64,000 nt of DNA from the NCBI RefSeq assembly GCF_900172355.1, contig NZ_FWFZ01000002.1:1-64000 (forward strand), read 5' to 3'. The translations under genes were made by a program, and so were the position numbers. Positions 45,642 to 54,400 of the stretch are shown in pieces. Position 1 is the first letter of the stretch, and every line of letters starts with the position of its first letter. The DNA is from Roseisalinus antarcticus. Its GTDB lineage: Bacteria; Pseudomonadota; Alphaproteobacteria; Rhodobacterales; Rhodobacteraceae. The notes under the pieces were generated by a model, which saw only the letters and a program-made list of their open reading frames with translations, did not search any database and was not told the origin of the DNA.

Positions 45642-45968
45642 TCACCCGCCGGAAAGCCACAGAGCCCCGTAAAGCACAGCCCCGCCGACCCCGATTGCCA
45701 GCAGGACGTTGCGGCTCCGGAGGCCGACCAGCAAGGCGGCTCCGGCGGCGGCAAGCCGCGCCGGGTCCATCTCGCCTCCGGTGGCCTCGGGCCACAGGAC
45801 CAGCGGCGCCACCATGCCCGGGATGATGGCGACCGGCGTATATCGCAGCATCCGCAGGACCCAGGCGGGCAGGGGCCGGTCGCCGATCAGACCCAGGAAC
45901 GAAAACCGGATCAGATAGGTCCCCACGCCCAGAAGCGCGATGAGCAGCCAGACCTGAGCATTTGTCAT
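45642..45968 (-). CDS. azlD: AzlD-family branched-chain amino acid exporter subunit
   Basis: A 108-residue membrane protein with about four helices. VGTYLIRFSFLGLIGDRPLP and LRYTPVAIIPGMVAPLVLWP are typical of AzlD, the small partner of AzlC. Its start overlaps the azlC stop by 4 nt. Confidence 0.9.
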   Translation of the reverse strand: MTNAQVWLLIALLGVGTYLIRFSFLGLIGDRPLPAWVLRMLRYTPVAIIPGMVAPLVLWPEATGGEMDPARLAAAGAALLVGLRSRNVLLAIGVGGAVLYGALWLSGG

Positions 45969-46678
45969 CGGGACGCCTCCCCTTCCATGCGGGCTTCGAC
46001 GAGGGCGCCGACGGCCATGGCGATCGCCCCCGCGATCAACAGGCCGGTGCCCGAAGGCAAACCGGACAGCGCCAGGGCCACAATCACCGACGTCGCGGCG
46101 GCGGCCAGGTGGGCGACGGTCCGGAGCATCGGGGCCACGAGAGAGATGAACGTGATCGGCAGCGCGAAATCCAGTGCCAGCGCATCGGGGATGGTATTGC
46201 CCAGCAAGGCGCCGACGAGCGTCAACGCCGTCCAGACGATCGCGACGGGCAGGGCCGTGCCCATGAAATAGATGATCCGGCGATCCATCGACATCGCCGG
46301 GTCGCGTTCGTATTCCACCACGGACAGCGTATAGGATTGGTCGAAAATCAGGTAGCTGACCATCGCCCGCTTCCACAGCGGGGCCTTGCCCAGATGCGGC
46401 ACCAGGGCCGCCGAATACATCGCCATGCGCAGGTTCACGGCCAGCGCACCGCCCATGGCCAGCCAGACGCCGGCGCCGTCCGTCATCAGCTGCAGCGCGG
46501 TGAATTGCGACGCGCCCGCGACCACCAGCAGCGTCATCACCATGGTCTGGGTGATCGGCAGGCCGGCCTCTGTCGCCACGACGCCGAACAGCATCCCGAA
46601 CGGCCCGATGACGATGACAAAGGGCAGGGAGTCGCGCGCACCGCGCAGAAACAGGGAAATGGCTGTGGAGATGCTCAT
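45965..46678 (-). CDS. azlC: AzlC-family branched-chain amino acid exporter
   Basis: A 237-residue membrane protein. The start FLRGARDSLPFVIVIGPFGM and GASQFTALQLM are family markers. With AzlD it forms an exporter for branched-chain amino acids or analogues. It is divergent from mobA across 48 bp. Confidence 0.92.
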   Translation of the reverse strand: MSISTAISLFLRGARDSLPFVIVIGPFGMLFGVVATEAGLPITQTMVMTLLVVAGASQFTALQLMTDGAGVWLAMGGALAVNLRMAMYSAALVPHLGKAPLWKRAMVSYLIFDQSYTLSVVEYERDPAMSMDRRIIYFMGTALPVAIVWTALTLVGALLGNTIPDALALDFALPITFISLVAPMLRTVAHLAAAATSVIVALALSGLPSGTGLLIAGAIAMAVGALVEARMEGEASR

Positions 46679-46726
46679 GCCGGTCGATTATTCTGTGTCG
46701 GGGCCGGATAGACCCGGACGGAGGGA

Positions 46727-47329
46727 ATGGCAATCGACGCAGCAGTGGCAGCCCCGCTGGGGGTGATTCTCGGGGGGGGCGCGGCGCGGCGGATGGGCGG
46801 TGGCGACAAGGGGCGGCTGCTTCTCGGCGGGCAAACCCTGATCGCGCGGGTGATCGAGAGGGTGTCTCCGCAGGTTGCCGATACCGCGCTGAACGCCAAT
46901 GGCGACCCGGCCCGGTTCGCGGACCTTGGCCTGCCGGTTCTGAGCGACAGCCTGGCCGATGGCGGGCCGCTGGCGGGCGTTCTCGCCGGGCTTGACTGGG
47001 CGGCGGGCCAGGACGCCGCCTGGATCGTGACCGCGCCTGCCGACACGCCGTTCCTGCCCCCCGACCTCGTGCCGCAGCTCCTCTGGGCCGCCGAGACCGC
47101 AGGCACCCCCATTGCCCTGGCCGAGACCGCGAGCGGACTGCATCCGACCTGCGGGCTTTGGTCAGTGACTCTGCGCACGGCCCTCGCGCGGGACCTGTCC
47201 GGGGGCGCACGCAAGCTCCGCGACTGGGCCGGGGCTCAGGGCTATGCCCTCGCGCATTTTCCCCAGGACGAGGCGTTCCTGAACATCAACACGCCCGAGG
47301 ATCTGGCCCTCGCGGAGGCGATGCTGTGA
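46727..47329 (+). CDS. mobA: Molybdenum cofactor guanylyltransferase
   Basis: A 200-residue nucleotidyltransferase that adds GMP to Mo-molybdopterin. The N-terminal GTP-binding loop is LGGGAARRMGGGDKGRLLLGG-like (GGGAARRMGGGDKGRLLL), and TAPADTPFLPPDLV supplies the metal Asp. Length is normal. Its stop overlaps the next start (GTGA). It should serve DMSO reductase-type enzymes, none of which is in the window. Confidence 0.95.
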   Translation: MAIDAAVAAPLGVILGGGAARRMGGGDKGRLLLGGQTLIARVIERVSPQVADTALNANGDPARFADLGLPVLSDSLADGGPLAGVLAGLDWAAGQDAAWIVTAPADTPFLPPDLVPQLLWAAETAGTPIALAETASGLHPTCGLWSVTLRTALARDLSGGARKLRDWAGAQGYALAHFPQDEAFLNINTPEDLALAEAML

Positions 47330-48183
47330 GGGTCGACGAGATCCTCGTCGTGGATTGGTCCGGCGGCAATGACCGGGGGCCGCGTCCCAAGAAGGATGCG
47401 ATCTGGCTCGCGTCGATCCGAGACGGCGCGGCAGAGGCGCCGCTCTACATCCGCAACCGCACCATTGCCGAAGAGCACCTGTCCGCCCGGATCGAGGCGG
47501 CGCTGACCGAGGGGCGGCGTCTGACGATCTGCCTCGACTTCGCATTTGGCTATCCGGCCGGGTTTTCCCGCGCGGTCACCGGGTCGCCCGATCCGCTGGC
47601 GATCTGGGATTGGCTGGAAGCGCGGATCGAGGACGCGCCGAAGAGCAACAACCGCTTTGATGTCGCGGCGGGGATGAACCGCCTCTTCCCCGGCGTCGGC
47701 CCGTTCTGGGGCAATGCGCTGGGCCGCGATATCCCGGACCTGCCGCGCGGCGGTCGGGCACGGACGTTTCTCTGGCCTGAGCCCCGGCGCCTGGCCGAGC
47801 GACAGGCGCCGGGGGCGTTCGAGGTCTGGCAACTGGCCTATGCGGGCGCCGTGGGCAGTCAGGTGCTGATGGGCCTGCCGGTGCTCGCCCGGCTGCGGCG
47901 GTCGTTCGCGGGTCGGGTCGCGGTCTGGCCGTTCGAGCCTCTGGACGCGGCAGAGGTCGCGCTGGTCGAGGTCTGGCCGTCGCTTATTGCCGATGCCGTC
48001 CGCCGCGCGTCCGATCCCGCCGAGATCCGCGATGCCGCGCAGGTGCGGCTGTTGGCGGGTGCGCTTGCAGCCCAGCCGCCAGAGCGGGTGGCCGAGATGC
48101 TGGCGGTGCCCGAGGCCGCCTTGGCCGAGGGCTGGATCATGGGGATCGGGCATGAGGCGGCGCTGAACCGGGCGGCCGGATGA
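47326..48183 (+). CDS. Uncharacterised protein coupled to mobA (DUF429/RNase H-like fold)
   Basis: A 285-residue soluble protein. VVDWSGGN at the start and ICLDFAFGYPAGFS give paired Asp residues in the pattern of an RNase H-like fold, similar to DUF429. The C-terminus has VWPFEPLDAAEVALVEVWPSL and a helical end. GTG at 47326 overlaps the mobA stop. Similar proteins are often annotated as molybdopterin-guanine dinucleotide-related only because of this neighbour. Real function unknown. Confidence 0.75.
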   Translation: MRVDEILVVDWSGGNDRGPRPKKDAIWLASIRDGAAEAPLYIRNRTIAEEHLSARIEAALTEGRRLTICLDFAFGYPAGFSRAVTGSPDPLAIWDWLEARIEDAPKSNNRFDVAAGMNRLFPGVGPFWGNALGRDIPDLPRGGRARTFLWPEPRRLAERQAPGAFEVWQLAYAGAVGSQVLMGLPVLARLRRSFAGRVAVWPFEPLDAAEVALVEVWPSLIADAVRRASDPAEIRDAAQVRLLAGALAAQPPERVAEMLAVPEAALAEGWIMGIGHEAALNRAAG

Positions 48184-48758
48184 TCGTGCGCCACGGGTTC
48201 GCTCCCGCCGACCGGCCGGCGCTCGCCCGGCTTTACTGGGCGGCGTTCGGCGACAAGCTGGGCCGGGTACTGGGCCCCGAGGACCGCGCCCGCACCTTCA
48301 TCGCGCAGGTCGCCTCGCCGGATCATGCGCTGTGCATCCATGATGGCGGGCGGCTGATCGGGGTGGCGGGCTTTCACAGCAGGCAGGGGGCGCTGGTCGG
48401 CGGCGGAATCTCCGAGCTGGCCAATGTCTACGGCACCTTCGGCGGGATCTGGCGCGGGCTTGCGCTGGGCCTGCTGGAACGGCCCCTGGCCGAGGACGAA
48501 TTGCTGGTCGACGGGATCTTCGTCGCCGAGACCCACCGTGGCCGCGGAGTCGGGACCACCCTGCTGGAGGCGCTTGCCCGCGAGGCGGTGGCTCGCAGCT
48601 GCGCCCGTGTCCGGCTGGACGTGATCAACAGCAACCCTCGGGCCCGTGCGCTCTATGAGCGGCGCGGCTTTACCCCGATCGCTGAGCAGTCAAACCGCCT
48701 GCTGCGCCCTTTGTTCGGGTTTCAGACAGCGACCACCATGGTGCGCCGGGTGATCTGA
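48180..48758 (+). CDS. GNAT-family N-acetyltransferase
   Basis: A 192-residue acetyltransferase with the acetyl-CoA motif FVAETHRGRGVGTTLLEALA and the strand-helix VRLDVINSNPRARALYERRGF. ATGA overlap with the previous gene puts it third in the mobA operon. Substrate unknown. Confidence 0.9.
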   Translation: MIVRHGFAPADRPALARLYWAAFGDKLGRVLGPEDRARTFIAQVASPDHALCIHDGGRLIGVAGFHSRQGALVGGGISELANVYGTFGGIWRGLALGLLERPLAEDELLVDGIFVAETHRGRGVGTTLLEALAREAVARSCARVRLDVINSNPRARALYERRGFTPIAEQSNRLLRPLFGFQTATTMVRRVI

Positions 48759-48767
48759 GGGGCCGGC

Positions 48768-49238
48768 TCAGCCGGCCTCTTCCTCCGATTCGGGCATCCG
48801 GACGACCTGGAAGCCGTCGACCGTGGGCACCAGCGCCTGCACACAGGGGCTGGCGCCGTAATTGTCGCAGACGCTGCCATGCCGGGCCAGCAGGATAACC
48901 CGCATGTCCTCGAAATCGACGGCGATCCAGTTGAAGCCCCACCAGCTTTGCGACCGGGCGTCGTCGATCACGAAATGCAGCGGTGCCCCGCCGCTGCCGT
49001 GCCAGTGCGACATGTTGTAATCGCAGAAGATATTCGAGAAATCGACGACCGCATCGTCGGACAGGCCGTCGCCATCCAGGTCGGCCGACGTCACGGCGCC
49101 ATCCTGAATCTGGATCCCGCCGGCGTCGATCCGGGCGCATTCCGCCTCGGCCTCGGCCAGGATCTCGTCAACGCGGCCCCCGTCCGCGAGCGCGGGCTGG
49201 GCAAGCATCATCAGCAGGGGCAGGGCGGCACGTCTCAT
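48768..49238 (-). CDS. Predicted secreted protein of unknown function
   Basis: A 156-residue protein with a signal peptide (MRRAALPLLMMLAQPALAD). VTSADLDGDGLSDDAVVDF resembles a calcium-binding Asp-rich loop. Several Cys residues (for example IFCDYN, SVCDNY, SPCVQ) suggest disulfides in the periplasm. The A of its ATG is shared with the plsY stop, so it is the last gene of the pyr operon. Confidence 0.78.
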   Translation of the reverse strand: MRRAALPLLMMLAQPALADGGRVDEILAEAEAECARIDAGGIQIQDGAVTSADLDGDGLSDDAVVDFSNIFCDYNMSHWHGSGGAPLHFVIDDARSQSWWGFNWIAVDFEDMRVILLARHGSVCDNYGASPCVQALVPTVDGFQVVRMPESEEEAG

Positions 49239-49843
49239 CACTTCTGTCCAATTCGGGTTTCGGTGCCCGCGCGGAGGCGGGCGATGTTCGCCGAATGCCG
49301 CCAGAAGACCAGCGCCGCAAGAGCAACCAGCAGGATGAGCAGATCTCCGCGTCCCAGCGTCAGCGCCCAGAGTGGGGCCGCCGCCGCGGCCACCAATGCG
49401 CCGACCGAGGAATAGCGTGTGGCAAGGGCCGCGACGAGCCATGTGCCGCAGGCCGCAAGCCCCACCGGCCAGCCGAGCGCCAGCAGGATGCCGAGGAAGG
49501 TCGCGACCCCCTTGCCCCCCGCGAACCGCAGCCAGATCGGAAAGCAGTGCCCCAGGAACGCCGCAAAGGCCGCTACCTGGGCCGCATCGGGCGCGGCCAG
49601 CCACAGCGCGGCCAGCGTCATGAACCCGCCCTTGCCGCTGTCCATCACCAGCGTCAGCAGCGCGGCCAGCTTGTTGCCGGTGCGCAGGACGTTGGTGGCG
49701 CCGATATTGCCCGATCCGATCTTGCGCAGGTCGCCCAGCCCGAAGGCGCGGGCGATGACGATCCCGAAGGGGACCGATCCCGCGAGGTATCCAAGCCCGG
49801 CCCAGAGGGCGATGACGGGCAGGCTCGAGACGATCTCAGGCAT
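49238..49843 (-). CDS. plsY: Glycerol-3-phosphate acyltransferase PlsY
   Basis: A 201-residue membrane enzyme that acylates glycerol 3-phosphate from acyl-phosphate. The three conserved loops are present: GSVPFGIVIARAFG, GSGNIGATNVLRTGNK and FAGGKGVATFLG. Its start overlaps pyrC' by 8 nt, and the next gene overlaps its stop by one base. Confidence 0.95.
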   Translation of the reverse strand: MPEIVSSLPVIALWAGLGYLAGSVPFGIVIARAFGLGDLRKIGSGNIGATNVLRTGNKLAALLTLVMDSGKGGFMTLAALWLAAPDAAQVAAFAAFLGHCFPIWLRFAGGKGVATFLGILLALGWPVGLAACGTWLVAALATRYSSVGALVAAAAAPLWALTLGRGDLLILLVALAALVFWRHSANIARLRAGTETRIGQK

Positions 49844-51110
49844 CTCCGCGGCTCCAGATCTTTTGGCCCGCGACCCAGGTGGACAGCACACGGCCCTGCA
49901 TCCTTGCGCCGTCGAACGGCGTGTTCTTCGATTTCGAGCGCAGCGCGAACCGGTCGAGGATCAGCGGCGCGTCCGGGTCGAACACCATCAGGTCGGCAGG
50001 CGCCCCCAGGGCGAGCCGGCCGGTGTCGCGCCCCAGCCGGCGCGAAGGGTTCAGCGAGACGGCGCGGAAGATCTGGCACAGGTCCAGATCGCCGCCATGA
50101 TAAAGCCGCATCAGCGCGGGCAGGAAGGTCTCGAGCGCGACGGCGCCGCTCGCGGCCTCCTCGAAGGGCAGGCGCTTGCTTTCCTCGTCCTGCGGGGTGT
50201 GCATCGACGAGATCACGTCGATCAGCCCCGAGGCGACGGCCTCGACCACGGCCTTGCGGTCGTCCTCGCTGCGCAGGGGGGGCTTGAGCTTGAAGAAGGT
50301 GCGGTAGTCGGCCACGTCGAATTCGTTCAGCGTCAGATGGTGGATGCCGACGCCCGCGGTGATGTCCAGCCCGTTGCGCTTGGCGCGTTCCAGCGGGGGC
50401 AGGGCGCGGGCTGTGGTGATCTGGTCCACGTGCATCCGGGCGCCGGTCATCTCGGCCATGCCGATTTCCCGGTCCAGCCCCATGCGCTCGGCCATCGGCG
50501 AGACGGCGGGCAGCCCGCGCAGCGAGGCGAACTTGCCCGAGGTCGCCGCCGCCCCCGCCGACAGGCCCGGTTCCTGGACATGGACGACGACCAGCGCCCC
50601 CAGGCTGCGGGCATAGGTCAGGGCGCGACCATAGACCCTGGTGTCGGTGACCACCCGGTCGCAATCGGTGAAGGCCACAGCCCCCGCGTCGAGCAGGAAC
50701 CCGATCTCGGTCATCTCGCGCCCCTCGCGGCCCTTGGTCAGCGCGGCCATGGACAGCACCCGCACGGGCGCGTCCTCCGCCGCGCGGCGGGCGACGAATT
50801 CCAGAACCTCGGGGGTGTCGATGGTGGGCAGGGTGTCGGGACGCGTGACCATGGTTGTGATGCCGCCCGCCGCGGCCGCCCGCCCGGCCGAGCGGAAGCT
50901 CTCCTTGTGGCGCTCGCCCGGTTCGGAGACCTTGACGCCCAGATCTACGATCCCGGGCGCCAGGCAGGCGCCGTCCAGGTCGGTTGCGCCGGCCGGCACC
51001 GATGCGCCCTCCAGAACCTCGGCGATCAGGCCGCCCTCGAGGCGCAGGCCGCCCGCGCGGACCTCGTGGCTTTCGGGGTCGATCAACCGGGCATTGGCGA
51101 GGATTGTCAT
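49836..51110 (-). CDS. Dihydroorotase-like protein lacking metal ligands (PyrC'-type)
   Basis: A 424-residue member of the dihydroorotase family. Active enzymes have DxHVHxREPG; here it is DLGVKVSEPG, so both His are replaced (Gly58, Lys60). The catalytic TDHAPH segment is SSMHTPQ, with the Asp changed to Met303. The fold is otherwise preserved (PGIVD, GGITTMVTRPDT, PFEEAASGAVALET). It should be inactive and may instead hold aspartate carbamoyltransferase together, as the non-catalytic PyrC' of Pseudomonas does. pyrB is in the same operon. An active pyrC is expected elsewhere in the genome. Confidence 0.88.
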   Translation of the reverse strand: MTILANARLIDPESHEVRAGGLRLEGGLIAEVLEGASVPAGATDLDGACLAPGIVDLGVKVSEPGERHKESFRSAGRAAAAGGITTMVTRPDTLPTIDTPEVLEFVARRAAEDAPVRVLSMAALTKGREGREMTEIGFLLDAGAVAFTDCDRVVTDTRVYGRALTYARSLGALVVVHVQEPGLSAGAAATSGKFASLRGLPAVSPMAERMGLDREIGMAEMTGARMHVDQITTARALPPLERAKRNGLDITAGVGIHHLTLNEFDVADYRTFFKLKPPLRSEDDRKAVVEAVASGLIDVISSMHTPQDEESKRLPFEEAASGAVALETFLPALMRLYHGGDLDLCQIFRAVSLNPSRRLGRDTGRLALGAPADLMVFDPDAPLILDRFALRSKSKNTPFDGARMQGRVLSTWVAGQKIWSRGDA

Positions 51111-51144
51111 GGTCTCTCCGGTACGTTTTGCGGGCTGCCGCTGT

Positions 51145-51726
51145 CTAGCCGTCGGATCGGGGGTTGTCAGCAGGCTCGGCGACGGTGCTCCAGTCCCAGC
51201 CTTCGGGGCGCTTGTCAGCATTGGCCCGGGCGGCGGCACGGACGAGGTCCGCCACGGCCGCGCCGTCCTCGATCAGGTCGAGGCGATGCTCGCGCCAGGT
51301 GGTCTGCCAGCCGCCGTGGGGCAGACGAAAGCGCAGGGGGGCGCGGCCGAGGACAACGCAATCGGGCGGGCCGGGCTCCAGCCGGACGGCGGTCGCGTCG
51401 AGCGGCCAGATGCAGATGTCTCGCCTGCCCTGGCGGATCAGCGCCCGGCGGTCCGTGACGGCATAGGTCGTGCGCCGCCGCCGCGACGCGTCGACCCACG
51501 CTATGAGACCAAGCTGAACGGCGATGATCGCCAGCGTCCCCGGCAGCATCACGCCCGCCCCCGGACTTCCCAGCGCGGCCATGCCGATGGTCGCGGCAAC
51601 GCCGATCACGCCCCAGACAATGGCGATCTGGTCGGTGATGTGGCGGATCGGTCGCAAGGAGAGGCCCGTCTCCGGCCGACCCTCCCAGAGCAATGTCTCG
51701 CCGTCTTCCAGCGGCCAGCCCGTCAT
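51145..51726 (-). CDS. bPH-like membrane protein 3 of the pyr operon
   Basis: A 193-residue protein starting with DGETLLWEGRPETG, a motif shared with the gene before it. Two membrane helices follow (ITDQIAIVWGVIGVAATIGM and MLPGTLAIIAVQLGLIAW). The C-terminal beta-rich part (TTYAVTDRRALIRQGRRDI) is like bacterial PH domains. Function unknown. Its start overlaps the preceding stop by 4 nt; 34 bp separate it from pyrC'. Confidence 0.78.
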   Translation of the reverse strand: MTGWPLEDGETLLWEGRPETGLSLRPIRHITDQIAIVWGVIGVAATIGMAALGSPGAGVMLPGTLAIIAVQLGLIAWVDASRRRRTTYAVTDRRALIRQGRRDICIWPLDATAVRLEPGPPDCVVLGRAPLRFRLPHGGWQTTWREHRLDLIEDGAAVADLVRAAARANADKRPEGWDWSTVAEPADNPRSDG

Positions 51727-52331
51727 CGGCGCCGCGCGTCCTGCTGGACGTCGCGCAGGTGGCGGTAGACCTTGCGGGCATCGTCGATCCGGTGAAACAG
51801 CACCGGGACCTTGCTGGTGTAGGTCCGGCGCGCGCCCCCGAAGGAGGCTTTGGAGCGGCGGAAACTGGCGGTGCGGGTCTGCAGCGCGAATTGCACCGAG
51901 CCCGGGTCGCCGTCGATCAGCTCCAGCTCGGAGTCCTTGCCGATGGGGTAGTCCTTCAGCGACCGCCCGCCGAACGGAGGGTTGGTCGCGATGAAGGCGC
52001 GTTTGCTGGTCACCGTGTAGTAGGTGCGTGTCAGCATGTAACTTTTCCAGAACCGGTGGCCGATGGCGTTCCAGAACCCGATGCAGAAGAAGATGCCGCC
52101 GAAGAGGGGGAAGATGCCGATGAAGAACGGCGGGTTGCGAAAGCCGGAGGTGATGTTCAGGGCCATCCCGATCCAGACGGTCGAGAACACCATGAAGAAG
52201 ATGCCCATGGCCGTGTCCGCGAAGCTCCAGCCCCGGGTGACAATGCCGGGGCGCGGTTGGCCCTGCCACAGGATCGTCTCGCCCTCGTCGAGAATGTCCT
52301 CCCAGCCGGGAGGCGTCGTGGTGGCGGTCAT
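51723..52331 (-). CDS. bPH-like membrane protein 2 of the pyr operon
   Basis: A 202-residue protein beginning with LDEGETILWQGQPRPG, then two or three membrane helices (GIFFMVFSTVWIGMAL, FFIGIFPLFGGIFFCIGFW) and a PH-like part with TRTYYTVTSKRAFIAT. It is a paralogue of the following gene. The C-terminus is basic. 4-nt overlaps on both sides show it is co-translated with its neighbours. Confidence 0.78.
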   Translation of the reverse strand: MTATTTPPGWEDILDEGETILWQGQPRPGIVTRGWSFADTAMGIFFMVFSTVWIGMALNITSGFRNPPFFIGIFPLFGGIFFCIGFWNAIGHRFWKSYMLTRTYYTVTSKRAFIATNPPFGGRSLKDYPIGKDSELELIDGDPGSVQFALQTRTASFRRSKASFGGARRTYTSKVPVLFHRIDDARKVYRHLRDVQQDARRR

Positions 52332-52789
52332 CGGCTGGCGTCTCCGGTCTGTCGTTGGGCGCCGCGCTGTGCCTCGATCCGGCGGCGGGTGGCGGCGGGG
52401 TCGGCCTGGTACCGCATGAGGTGCTTTTCGCCCCCGATGGTCACGATCTGCACCGCGCTGGCGATGGTGCGCAGCTTGTCGATCCGCTCCAGCCTGACCT
52501 GACGCGGCCCCGGTCCCAGCAGGCGCCGGTCGGTCAGGTCCCAGCGCACGGCCAGCTCGTCGGAGGCGAGGTAGAAAGCGCGGACCGCGATGGCCGCCAA
52601 CCCGCCGACGGCGCCGGTCCACACGAAGGGAGAGCCCATGAGCCAGAGAATCGCCATGCCCCCGGCCATCGCCAGCGCCGCGATCCAGGCATGGTCGCGG
52701 TAATAGGTCTGGCGGTCGGGGTGAAAGCTCTCGCTGACCGTCTCTCCGGTCTCCAGCGAGGTTTCGGGGGTGAGGGCATACTCGCTCAC
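52328..52789 (-). CDS. bPH-like membrane protein 1 of the pyr operon
   Basis: A 153-residue protein: polar N-terminus (ETGETVSESFHPDRQTYYRD), two helices (AWIAALAMAGGMAILWLM and VGGLAAIAVRAFYLA), and a bPH-like domain (ELAVRWDLTDRRLLGPGPRQ, QIVTIGGEKHLMRYQ). It is shorter than the other two and lacks the LWxGxP motif. It overlaps both neighbours by 4 nt. Confidence 0.78.
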   Translation of the reverse strand: MSEYALTPETSLETGETVSESFHPDRQTYYRDHAWIAALAMAGGMAILWLMGSPFVWTGAVGGLAAIAVRAFYLASDELAVRWDLTDRRLLGPGPRQVRLERIDKLRTIASAVQIVTIGGEKHLMRYQADPAATRRRIEAQRGAQRQTGDASR

Positions 52790-53304
52790 GCGATCACCAC
52801 CATGAGGATCACCAGCAGCAACAGCACGAGCAGTGCAAGCATCGCGATCCTGCCCGACATGGCGGCATCCGACGGCCTTGGCTTTGGGTCGCCGATCAGG
52901 CCCTCGGCGCTTTCGGAGCGGAGCTTTTCCATCGGTGCGATGGTGACCGGCTCTGCATAGGTGCCGATCCAGCGTAGCGGCGAGACCGGGCGCAGGGTCC
53001 GCCCGCGCACCCCGGCGGACAGCACGATCAGGACGTGGCCCCTGACCGCATTGAGCCGGGCCCTGTCGGCGCGAACGCTCTCGGTGGCAATGCCAAGCCC
53101 CTCCGTGAGGTAGCCGGCAAGGCCAAGCCCGTCGAGATTGCTGACCGGGAAGTATTCGTATTGCCCGTGGGGCAAATCTTCGATGCCGAGGGCGCGGGCG
53201 ATGATCTCGGGGTCGTCGAAGGCGGCGGCCTCTTCGCCCGCGAGCTCCACGGCAAAGATCCGGGCGTGGCCGCGCTCGGTCTCGGGGACGTCCATTGTCG
53301 TCAT
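52786..53304 (-). CDS. Predicted tail-anchored protein after pyrB
   Basis: A 172-residue protein: an alpha/beta soluble domain ([38 protein letters not shown]), a linker and one C-terminal membrane helix ([18 protein letters not shown]) that ends the protein. It should sit on the cytoplasmic face as a tail-anchored protein. ATG at 53304 overlaps the pyrB stop; an ATG three codons later is an alternative. No family recognised. Confidence 0.78.
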   Translation of the reverse strand: MTTMDVPETERGHARIFAVELAGEEAAAFDDPEIIARALGIEDLPHGQYEYFPVSNLDGLGLAGYLTEGLGIATESVRADRARLNAVRGHVLIVLSAGVRGRTLRPVSPLRWIGTYAEPVTIAPMEKLRSESAEGLIGDPKPRPSDAAMSGRIAMLALLVLLLLVILMVVIA

Positions 53305-54257
53305 GCCATGACCTCGCGCGGGGCGCGGGTGCCGCGCAGGTTGCGGGCCAGCAGGTCCATCACGGCCATGCGCACGGCGACGCCCATCTCGACCTGTTCC
53401 TGGATCACCGAGCGGTTGATGTCGTCGGCCAGGGTGCCGTCGATCTCCACCCCGCGGTTCATCGGGCCGGGGTGCATGACGATGGCGTCGGGCCTGGCAT
53501 GGGCGAGCTTGGCCGCGTCGAGCCCGTAGCGGTGGAAATACTCCCGCTCGGAGGGGATGAATCCGCCGTCCATGCGCTCCTTCTGCAGTCGGAGCATCAT
53601 CACGACGTCGACGTCGCGCAGACCCTCCTCCATGTTGTCGAAGCATTCGACGCCGAATTCCTCGACGCCCGAGGGCATGAGCGTCGGCGGGGCGATCAGG
53701 CGGACGCGGTTTTCCATCTTGCCAAGCAGCAGGATGTTGGAGCGGGCCACTCGGCTGTGGGCGATGTCGCCGCAGACGGCGATCGACAGGCGATGCAGCC
53801 GGCCCTTGGCGCGGCGGATCGTCAGCGCGTCGAGCAGGGCCTGGGTGGGATGCTCGTGCCGGCCGTCGCCGGCGTTGATCACCGCGCAATTCACCTTCTG
53901 GCTGAGCAGGTCCACGGCGCCGGAATTGGGGTGCCGCACCACCAGAAGATCGGGGCGCATGGCGTTGAGTGTCAGCGCCGTGTCGATCAGGGTCTCGCCC
54001 TTCTTCACCGAAGAGGTCTGCATCCCCATGTTCATCACGTCCGCGCCAAGACGCTTGCCGGCAAGCTCGAAGCTGGCCTGGGTGCGGGTTGAGTTCTCGA
54101 AGAACATGTTGATCTGGGTCATGTCCGCCAGGGCGTCCCAGTGGCGGCGGCCGGCCCGCGCGTCCTCGGCGTAGGTCTGGGCGAGGTCCAGAACGGTGGT
54201 GATCTCCGTCGGGTGCAGAGGTTCGATGCCCAGAAGATGGGGCGCACGGTATGTCAT
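53301..54257 (-). CDS. pyrB: Aspartate carbamoyltransferase catalytic subunit
   Basis: A 318-residue enzyme that makes N-carbamoyl-aspartate in de novo pyrimidine synthesis. The carbamoyl-phosphate site is [33 protein letters not shown] and [13 protein letters not shown] are all present. It starts [14 protein letters not shown]. No regulatory subunit pyrI is seen. It is the first gene of an eight-gene minus-strand run that also contains pyrC' and plsY. Confidence 0.96.
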   Translation of the reverse strand: MTYRAPHLLGIEPLHPTEITTVLDLAQTYAEDARAGRRHWDALADMTQINMFFENSTRTQASFELAGKRLGADVMNMGMQTSSVKKGETLIDTALTLNAMRPDLLVVRHPNSGAVDLLSQKVNCAVINAGDGRHEHPTQALLDALTIRRAKGRLHRLSIAVCGDIAHSRVARSNILLLGKMENRVRLIAPPTLMPSGVEEFGVECFDNMEEGLRDVDVVMMLRLQKERMDGGFIPSEREYFHRYGLDAAKLAHARPDAIVMHPGPMNRGVEIDGTLADDINRSVIQEQVEMGVAVRMAVMDLLARNLRGTRAPREVMA

Positions 54258-54326
54258 CGGGGCCTCCTGACGGTCCTCCCCGTTATAGGAACGGTGCGCG
54301 GGGGCGGCAAGGTCGGGACGCCGGAC

Positions 54327-54362
54327 GACGCTCGCCTTCGGCATCGCCCCGCCCGCCGTCCC
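54327..54362 (+). repeat. Intergenic repeat of second family, copy 2
   Basis: A 36-nt sequence beginning GACGCTCGCC and ending GCATCGCCCCGCCC then GCCGTCCC. It aligns with 43895-43934 with two substitutions in the conserved 3' half and a 4-nt shorter 5' half. It lies in the divergent gap between pyrB and the uracil-DNA glycosylase gene. Confidence 0.6.
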
Positions 54363-54400
54363 ATGGTGTTTCGCGGGGGGCGGACGTAGTCTGGGGACCG

